A program made the position numbers and the translations under genes. Below the pieces are notes generated by a model. It was not told the DNA's origin. It made no database searches and worked only from the letters and a program-made list of their open reading frames with translations. 24,869 nucleotides of DNA from Perkinsus olseni (lineage: Eukaryota > Perkinsozoa > Perkinsida > Perkinsidae): positions 1 to 24,869 of the forward strand of contig JABANP010000651.1 of NCBI GenBank assembly GCA_013115135.1. The letters run 5' to 3'. Shown one piece after another: positions 17,028 to 23,408 of the stretch; positions within the stretch are counted from its first letter, which is position 1, and the number at the start of each line of letters is the position of its first letter.

Positions 17028-17101
17028 GGTGGGAGACCCACCCTGACTCGCATAGGTACACATGACGAGGTCACGTAGCTGGCCATTCCTTGCGCTCCTT
17101 G

Positions 17102-17123
17102 ATTCCCGGCCGGAATTTCCGGC
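17102..17123. repeat. 22-bp triplet motif, T=ATTCCGGC (one mismatch)
   Basis: First arm ATTCCCG. Confidence 0.75.
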
Positions 17124-17224
17124 ATGACCGAGCCAATCCTATCCTATTAAGGTCACACATGAAGAAACGAACAAGTATAGAGGACCACGTAATTGGTGGA
17201 TGAGCGATCGACCCAGCCCTCCAC

Positions 17225-17246
17225 ACCCTGGTCCAGGGTCCCTGGA
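17225..17246. repeat. 22-bp triplet motif, T=ACCCTGGA (perfect)
   Basis: Nested in an outer inverted pair CCTCCACA/TGTGGAGG. The related repeat at 21296 lacks the extra bases: ccctccgctccctggatgttgagg. Confidence 0.9.
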
Positions 17247-18100
17247 TGTGGAGGTAGGAACTCTCTCGACTTAGCTACTGCTCATTCGAGTGATGTGAAG
17301 GCACTGCCTTCGGAATGTAGATAGCCATTCTGAGGCAGCCTCAGGCTAAATCACAGCCGCTGTTATTTAGCCTAGGAGCTTCTCCCTGCTCCCTGTGAGG
17401 CCCGTTCGCCGTGCTCCGGGAACACGGCGTGGCTTCCGTATGCTGGAATGACTTTCAAACAAGGCGGATACTATGGAAAACGGAGTGAGACGCGGACACT
17501 GATAGAACGCAAGACGCATGCATTTCCTCGGTGAATGACCGTGTGGTCGTCACGGTGATCTACTGACATTCAATGACCTGGACTGACTGTGCTTGTACGA
17601 GCTATCCTTGACTGCTAAATAGCTCGCACGTAAAGGGCTGAGCCTGCAGATATCCTAGACGACGAATAACAAATGATGTAGGGAGGTGAACAAGTCTACC
17701 GGTGAGAAATGGGCAATCCTCATAAGGGACTCCTAGAGAGTCCCACCCCATAGGACTAAGCCCATGTGAAATACAGTGATTATATTACACGCGGCTGCTG
17801 CAGCTCACATGGCTCTCAATCCCTATACGAACCAGGGATAGCAGTGCCACGTTGAGATCGGTACGAACCTTGAACCATGAAAGTGATAGGTACCGTTCAC
17901 AATCCCACTTGTACCGAGCACAGACGAGTGCGGCGATCTCTCAGATTAGGTAGAGTTGTTGACAAGAGTGAGAGCCAGGTGCCGGCGCTTCCATGACCGC
18001 TGGACGATACAAATTACGCCAAATATACGATATACCGGATAATTACCATGAAGATACTGCCTGCCTCTAAATATTGACCATTTAAGTTTCCAGCATGAAA

Positions 18101-18868
18101 TCAACATAAACCAAGTCTACAGTGCGGCCCTGAGGCAGCTACTACACCAGCCAGTCTACTATATACGATTCCGCCAGACGCGAAGATCACAGCTTCAAGG
18201 TCATCTGCATCAGCCTTAAAGCCAGAGCAAGTATGCTCTAATCCACGAAGGAAGCGTTCAACTCTCTCCGCCGGATTTACCGAGTACAAGACGAAAGGAG
18301 TCGTGAGAGAGGGGAGGGGAATCTCATGCTTCTCGAGACGGAAAGATTCCCTAACAGTTTTACCCCGGCCACAACCAACGCGTATAATCACTTCCCCAGC
18401 AGCTTCAACGAAGAAAGACAACTGGAGATGGGCACCATACTTGAACGCACGATAGGTGTACACGGCAGGAATCAGACTCTGGGTCTCTATCACGAACCGA
18501 AGTTCTTGCCCTTGAAAAGTAGCGTTGAAACTTTCGATACCTTCGTAATCCAGGGTCACCAAGTCACCGCGCTGGATATCAGCTTTGGGCCAGCGGCGGC
18601 GGATGGGGGTATACCAACGTTGAACTCCGAAGGGTCTGAATCTGAAGTCGACGGTATACCGAGAAGGACCTCCTCGGAGAGGGAGTTCCGAGCTGCGGAA
18701 AGGTTGCCCGCCAGGCACCGTGAAAGTGAGCATAACCCTATTTTCCCTGTTCACATTATACACGATACGGAAATCACCCGCATCGTGGATATATCGGCCG
18801 ACGAATTGGCTCGTCGTGGTTGTCAGAAATAGGCTGATTAGCAGCCAGGTCAAAAAGGAGAAAGTCAT
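18101..18868 (-). CDS. Secreted protein of unknown function, paralogue of the 5086-5631 product
   Basis: 255 aa from the ATG at 18868. The N-terminal signal peptide (MTFSFLTWLLISLFLTTTTS) is followed by the family core: H.AGDFR near 30, PLRGGPSRYTVDF near 63-75, W...I...WPKADIQRGDLVTLDY near 85-108, and ATFQGQELRF near 115-125. The C-terminal extension of about 75 residues is absent from the shorter paralogue and carries all the mature cysteines (VGCGRG, HTCSGF, HCRLGLC). The shared core with variable C-terminus suggests a beta-rich secreted domain family. Role unknown. No intron needed; no triplet motif inside. Confidence 0.8.
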   Translation of the reverse strand: MTFSFLTWLLISLFLTTTTSQFVGRYIHDAGDFRIVYNVNRENRVMLTFTVPGGQPFRSSELPLRGGPSRYTVDFRFRPFGVQRWYTPIRRRWPKADIQRGDLVTLDYEGIESFNATFQGQELRFVIETQSLIPAVYTYRAFKYGAHLQLSFFVEAAGEVIIRVGCGRGKTVRESFRLEKHEIPLPSLTTPFVLYSVNPAERVERFLRGLEHTCSGFKADADDLEAVIFASGGIVYSRLAGVVAASGPHCRLGLC

Positions 18869-19712
18869 GATTGAAATAGTGAGTTCGGTTCTACGAAATA
18901 AGCTGAAGGTACAATGAGCTGCTATCAGAGGCCTAATGCGTTCATATTGGACGGCTCAATAACCCGCTGCAGTGCAGCGGATGCCACTGCGCTACGAGAG
19001 CGAGAGAAAACCAGCTGTGAATGAGTTAGATGCTGCGGGGGATGAGACGGAACATAGGTAGCAGGTGCAATGTAGCTCACCCCGCAGACTGTGTGGTGAT
19101 GAATGCACGCGTCACGATCGGGTCGACCGCGTGGAGCATCGCAGCGCTCCACGTGGAGCTCGGTCCGGCGTATGCCAAAGTTGGGGCTCAGAGCTTTTGA
19201 TTGCCGCCCGCTAGAAGTAGTAGCTCTCGCTTTTACGACCAAACCCCACATATGAAAGAGTCGTAGTCGGAACGAGGTTTAACGAGCGAACGTGCGTCTG
19301 CGCGCTCCAACAGGGATGTGCGTCTGAGTGCTAGTGTGCGCATACACAAGCTGAGGAACTAGGATCCTTCCAACACCTTTATCTTGTGGTGAACAGCGAA
19401 TACGAAAAAATGGTGGACGAAAGGAGCACATTCTTGTCAGAAGAAAAAACTCGAGACGAATAGTGGATCAAACACTTTAACACCGAGCATACCCTGGGTG
19501 AAACGCTCATGGACGAAGCGCGGTACACCCGACGTCTCCTGGCGCCAAGCTCCTCCATTAGGTGCTACGGCGATTGTTGACGCCACTAGACGTCAACTAT
19601 CAATTCGTCGTCATCCGCTTTGCCTCCACTATTTACTGTATTATCAAGTTTATCACCTGGGACTGCTGTATACTTTGACGGCAGTGAGCCTCGTAGTATC
19701 TCATTCCTTACA

Positions 19713-19730
19713 TATATCCACACCGTATGA
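19713..19730 (+). promoter_or_regulatory. Conserved upstream block of peptide gene D
   Basis: Same 18-bp block as 13840-13857. Confidence 0.3.
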
Positions 19731-19897
19731 GGTCTTTTTGCATTTGGCGGCGCATCGGGTCCCTCATTTCGAGGCGCACCTGCACGCTTAAGTGTTGATG
19801 ACCCGTGGGCCTAGTGTTAGGATTTCTGAGTGAGGTAGGATGCCCATCAGTAGGGCGCCCTTTCATTTGGGCCAGGTACTGCACTTCATGTGCTCTC

Positions 19898-19919
19898 AAC
19901 TCAACTTGAGAGTCTCAAG
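19898..19919. repeat. 22-bp triplet motif, T=CTCTCAAG (two mismatches; paralogues lack it)
   Basis: First arm AACTCAA. Removal of 14 bp gives equal length with unit C. Confidence 0.7.
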
Positions 19920-20001
19920 TAACATAGAGCTGGGAAGGGGTTAAAGAGGCCACACCCGTCTCCTGGAGACAGTCAGGACTCGGAAAGATAGTCAGCCGAT
20001 G

Positions 20002-20023
20002 TCTACGGCCCGTAGACTAGGGG
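20002..20023. repeat. 22-bp triplet motif, T=TCTACGGG (one mismatch; paralogues lack it)
   Basis: A reads gtctacgggcac and C gtttacgggtac at the same place. Confidence 0.9.
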
Positions 20024-20124
20024 CACGTTCAAAGATCGATAGAATCTTGAACAGCCGAGAAGCCTTCGGTTTCATCAGCATCAAGCACAGCGTTGGTCGC
20101 CAAGCTCAAACTACTTTTAGAGAC

Positions 20125-20580
20125 ATGAAGTACTTCTTTGCTGTGATGATCCTGGCCATTAGTTGCATAGACATTGCTGCTGTAGATCGCAACTTTGTAG
20201 TCGGCGGTACGGAAGATTTGAACGCTGACATCGCGCAGATGTTGTATTCTTCTTACTCATACGTGGAACACAAGGCCAAAGGGAGCTTGTGAGATGGATC
20301 TTATGGAAGAGCTATTGCCCAGACTACTCTGTACGCATAAACATAGACCGAGCGTAACAGCAGAGTGATGTTGATGGGAGAAACCGCTACCAGTCGATCT
20401 ATGGTGATGACTCCGTTTATCGCAGCTGACGTGGATGGTCGTCTGTTGAGGGATGACGCTCTTTGTAACAATTGCCTGTCTTGCTGGCGTTCAAAAATTG
20501 GGATGGTCCTCACCCCTTGTTTGATTATGGTTGCCGAATGTGGTGGCCGAAAGGACTGTTTCAGCTGCTGCGCATTTTAG
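20125..20580 (+). pseudogene. Secreted eight-cysteine peptide gene, copy D, split by 125 bp
   Basis: The 5' part (20125-20238) encodes MKYFFAVMILAISCIDIAAVDRN and reaches IAQ. The 3' part (20364-20580) resumes at the homologous point and encodes DGRLLRDDALC plus all eight cysteines with the family spacing. The 125 bp between (20239-20363) have no counterpart in A or C, shift the frame, and are bordered by GCAG on both sides. No GT-AG placement restores the frame exactly. Either this is an insertion that kills the gene, or a non-canonical intron flanked by short direct repeats. The intact, well-conserved cysteine part favours recent damage or splicing. Confidence 0.65.
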
Positions 20581-20780
20581 TCGCTTCTCGCGTGATGGTT
20601 GCCGTTATCACGGATTCGGAGCCTGCTGGTCATATGAGTCTCACTATTATACTTTTCCGATCGAATTTTGTTTCCGATTTCCCATACTATTTTGTTGCGA
20701 CTACGCTCAAGTTATACACGTACTGCGTGCATCTACTCGTCGGGACCTCTTTTATTCAATCTCAAAATATACACGTACAG

Positions 20781-20802
20781 TGCGCATGATGCACAGTGCA
20801 CC
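20781..20802. repeat. 22-bp triplet motif, T=TGCGCATC (three mismatches; paralogue lacks it)
   Basis: Removal of 14 bp gives the same length as C (tgtgcatcgtactcg). Confidence 0.6.
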
Positions 20803-21359
20803 GTGCTCGCCGGGATCACTTTCATTTAATCCTGTTGTGCCGAGCTATAGTGCAGTAGTTGCAGCAACTTCTTTTTGTGGTAGCAATCCTACGCCAGGGG
20901 GATCGAGGTGAGCGAAATCGCCACGCAGAGCTACCAGACGCACAACGGGAATTGTGCGCAATCAAAAGGGGGCCTGAGAAGGCAGTACCCCAATGATGTT
21001 TGAAGCTAGAGCTAGCAGGATGTCAGCGAAGAGAAAAACAACCATAGTGCCAAGATAATGATTGTTGTAATGGCGGACGCGAGCTCGACTCAGCTGCAGT
21101 ATCCTGATCCCAAATTGTGTCCCGAATTCTAATAATTTTGTGTCCATTTACACACTACTCTAGCTTGATTGGTTCAAGCTAGTTTCAATGTCCTTTCCTC
21201 TCGTAGCCTCTCATCACCTCATCTTTTTGGTCACCTCGCTGTTTCCAACAACCACTTACTACTCTACCCTACCCTCTTGTGTAGTGATACCGCACAGCCC
21301 TCCGCTCCCTGGATGTTGAGGTAGGCTATTAGATATTGCTGAATAGACGAGACCGGGTA

Positions 21360-21381
21360 GGAGTCACTGACTCCGACTCAG
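21360..21381. repeat. 22-bp triplet motif, T=GGAGTCAG (one mismatch)
   Basis: Third arm GACTCAG. Confidence 0.75.
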
Positions 21382-21795
21382 GCAGTTCTCTAGTATTCGA
21401 CTAAACAGTGGTGGAAAATCGACTGCCGCCAGACTATGCGGCCCAGTTAATAGCTCTGACACTGACGAATAGTGAATCAGATCACAGCACGGCCACAAAC
21501 TGTTCACGTTCCAAACCTCTGCATCATGGGTATTTCGGTATCTAGTTGGCTTCTATAAACACCGATTACTCAACACCCGGAACCGAACTCAGTCTTCGGT
21601 GAAATTGAACATGCTATCGGCGAAAGCTTCAACTTTGACGAAGTGTGGGAATCAGCTTCGCCGCGAAGTCGAGGAGTCGGGTTGCAATTTGAACTATGTG
21701 ACCTCCGCTAGAGAGGACACGCTGTACGTTTCTTTCAAAGGCTATGATGGCCCTGATGAGCGAGGGAAAGCCGCTCAAGGTTTGTTTTTGCTGCT

Positions 21796-23292
21796 ATGGT
21801 CGCTCGGACATCATCATCCCCGTCGTCCCTCCCCGGCTCCCCCAGGCCAGAGGCGTCGGTCGATCCGCCGATTGATCAGCTGCTCAACCCCTCCCCCCCG
21901 ATGGCAAGTAGGTCCGTATTTGCCGCGGAGGAGCCCCCTAATGACCCAAAAGATGTAGCATTCCCCCCGTCCAATCAAGATCTCGTTGGTTGGCTATCCT
22001 GTATCATTTCGTACGTTCAAGCTCTGAATTCATCGAAACAACACGTTCCCAAGTGGGCTCTCGTACGCATTGAGGAATGTCAACGCGCAATCTTATCCAT
22101 ATGGGGTAGAACCCAGGAAAGTATAGCTGACGATACTAGGGCCATGGCGGAGGTCCTAAAAGAGGTGGGTTCCCTACAGAAAGAAAAATGTACTATTGCG
22201 GTAGAGTTAGAACGTCTTCGCGCATCTGCTGACTGTAACATATTAGACGGCCCCACTGGCAACGGTCCCTTAAAGCGCCGCCGCCGGGCGGAGCCGCCCT
22301 CATCGAGGGCCGAGAGCATCTGTTGGCCCTCTGCGAGCACATCGCCTGCTGATCCGTCGACCTCCACCCGCCCGACTTCGTCAAGGCCTGCCGCGCCCGC
22401 TCTAGCCCCGTCGAGACAGCCACCCCGAAACGTAAGTGTAGATCAGGTCCCAGCCGCCCGCCGTAGCAGGCCAAGCAAGGATTACTCTGTGGCGGTGACC
22501 CTCAAGAGCAAGGTGAACGAGAACGGACGGTGGGATGATCTGCAGGACGATGACAGCAAGGAGATCCTGGAGAAGGTAAAAGCCAGATTAGGTACGGCCA
22601 AGATACGTAATAACTGGACGATGAAGTTCGGCATCGGCCTAGCCTTCATGGATAAGACTGAGATGGAAAGGTTTGCACAACAAACTTCCGACGATATCGC
22701 CGTTCGGGAACTCAAAGGTCGAATGAAAGACTGTCGGTTGATTTGTAAGCCAGGTATGGCTTCCAATGACCAAGACATTCTAGACAGCCTACGACTGCGT
22801 AACGGTATTGATCCCGTTGATGTTAGGGTTCTAAAAATCGCTCGCAGTGGATCCATATACCTGAGGGGGCCCGAGAAAGTTATCGCGGGTATCCTCTCAA
22901 AAGGCCTCATTTTCGTAGGCCTCGGCTCCGCGAAAGTGGTGGAACATCAGTTCAAAAGGCTGTGCAACCAGTGTGGTAAGCATCACTCGGCATCCTCGCC
23001 GTGTCAAGGGGAAATATGCTGTATTAAATGCGGTGGTAAGGGGCACACCGTGCAGCGGTGTGACCGTCCTCGAGATTGGGAAGGGAGGAGCTGCACGGTG
23101 TGTGGCCTCTCGGGGCACAGCGCCCAGGAGTTCATGAAGTGTAGGTCTCTGGCCTCCCAGGCTGCCAGAAATGTAGTAACCAACCCGGCTCCAGCAGCCG
23201 AGAGTGCTCCGACTGCTATGGAGACCGACTCGCGGGACATGGTGCCCGCAATTGAAGCCGTTACCCCAGGTGTGGGTGGCGGCGTTCAGTAA
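21796..23292 (+). CDS. LINE ORF1, Gag-like RNA-binding protein
   Basis: 498 aa. In LINEs, ORF1 proteins coat the element RNA and act as nucleic-acid chaperones. The N-terminal half is Ser/Pro-rich with a short helical stretch (about residues 95-140) and a basic KRRRR patch (near 158). Then comes a folded part of about 160 residues (from about 225). The C-terminal zinc cluster has three knuckles: Cys390-Cys393-His397-Cys403 (slightly irregular), Cys409-Cys412-His417-Cys422 (canonical C-x2-C-x4-H-x4-C), and Cys433-Cys436-His441-Cys449 (last spacing seven). This order is typical of ORF1 in Jockey/R1-type elements. Its stop codon overlaps the ATG of a short frame (TAATG at 23290-23294). Confidence 0.85.
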   Translation: MVARTSSSPSSLPGSPRPEASVDPPIDQLLNPSPPMASRSVFAAEEPPNDPKDVAFPPSNQDLVGWLSCIISYVQALNSSKQHVPKWALVRIEECQRAILSIWGRTQESIADDTRAMAEVLKEVGSLQKEKCTIAVELERLRASADCNILDGPTGNGPLKRRRRAEPPSSRAESICWPSASTSPADPSTSTRPTSSRPAAPALAPSRQPPRNVSVDQVPAARRSRPSKDYSVAVTLKSKVNENGRWDDLQDDDSKEILEKVKARLGTAKIRNNWTMKFGIGLAFMDKTEMERFAQQTSDDIAVRELKGRMKDCRLICKPGMASNDQDILDSLRLRNGIDPVDVRVLKIARSGSIYLRGPEKVIAGILSKGLIFVGLGSAKVVEHQFKRLCNQCGKHHSASSPCQGEICCIKCGGKGHTVQRCDRPRDWEGRSCTVCGLSGHSAQEFMKCRSLASQAARNVVTNPAPAAESAPTAMETDSRDMVPAIEAVTPGVGGGVQ

Positions 23293-23408
23293 TGGCCAGG
23301 CGAGAGGGCGACCCCAGAGGTCGCCCTGATCCTAATTCGAGCTGCATTCCCGATATTGAAGTTCACGCGGCTTCCGATTGTCAACAGCGTACCATTGCCC
23401 CGAAATGA
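23292..23408 (+). CDS. Short linking ORF between LINE ORF1 and ORF2
   Basis: 38 codons. Its ATG overlaps the ORF1 stop (TAATG) and its TGA (23406-23408) overlaps the ORF2 start (ATGA at 23405-23408). A hairpin (23305-23327) lies just inside. No known domain. The double overlap suggests stop-start re-initiation rather than a functional peptide. Confidence 0.35.
   Translation: MARREGDPRGRPDPNSSCIPDIEVHAASDCQQRTIAPK
23305..23327 (+). promoter_or_regulatory. Hairpin after the ORF1 stop
   Basis: Perfect 9-bp stem AGGGCGACC/GGTCGCCCT with a 5-nt loop, 12 nt after the ORF1 stop. Its place between ORF1 and ORF2 suggests a translational role (inference). Confidence 0.45.

Larger units (their letters stand above)
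16260..17830. other. Palindrome-dense non-coding tract
   Basis: No gene seen. It contains triplet motifs at 16277, 16501, 16630, 16674, 17102 and 17225, and single-centre palindromes at 16478-16494, 16619-16633, 17005-17027, 17297-17311 and 17330-17344. Looped hairpins include ACAGCAGTCCCGCAT with one mismatch (16381/16413), GGCTAAA/TTTAGCC (17344/17366), CGCCGTG/CACGGCG (17407/17423), CGAGCTAT/ATAGCTCG (17598/17619), GGGACTC/GAGTCCC (17726/17738) and CCATGTGA/TCACATGG (17762/17805). GCGGTAACTG is repeated three times (16581, 16599, 16608). Confidence 0.6.
18869..20124. other. Non-coding stretch: SINE-like piece and 5' flank of peptide gene D
   Basis: 18925-19251 (minus) has an exact A-box word TAGCGCAGTGG (18994-18984) but no convincing B box, and a single-centre palindrome (18964-18980) follows it. 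A split inverted repeat GTGGAGC/GCTCCAC/GTGGAGC lies at about 19132-19159. From 19564 the DNA aligns with 11205-11320 plus 13826-14208 of unit C; triplet motifs are at 19898 and 20002. No gene seen. Confidence 0.4.
20581..21795. other. 3' flank of peptide gene D and pre-LINE region
   Basis: 20581-20880 aligns with the 3' flanks of A and C. Within it a block of about 60 bp is tandemly duplicated (20712-20762 and 20766-20830, the second bearing the degenerate triplet motif at 20781). About 700 bp follow with no gene, an inverted repeat CTAGCTTGA/TCAAGCTAG (about 21160-21182), a near-perfect triplet motif (21360), a copy of the repeat shared with 17213, and at 21597-21650 a fragment related to 14831-14890. 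Confidence 0.4.

Noticed and set aside
18326..18832. 168-codon plus ORF
   Set aside because: Antisense of the secreted protein gene, which has a signal peptide and a paralogue.
18925..19251. 108-codon minus ORF and a possible tRNA or SINE
   Set aside because: Exact A-box word but no acceptable B box or cloverleaf; the ORF has no domain. Noted only as a possible SINE fragment.
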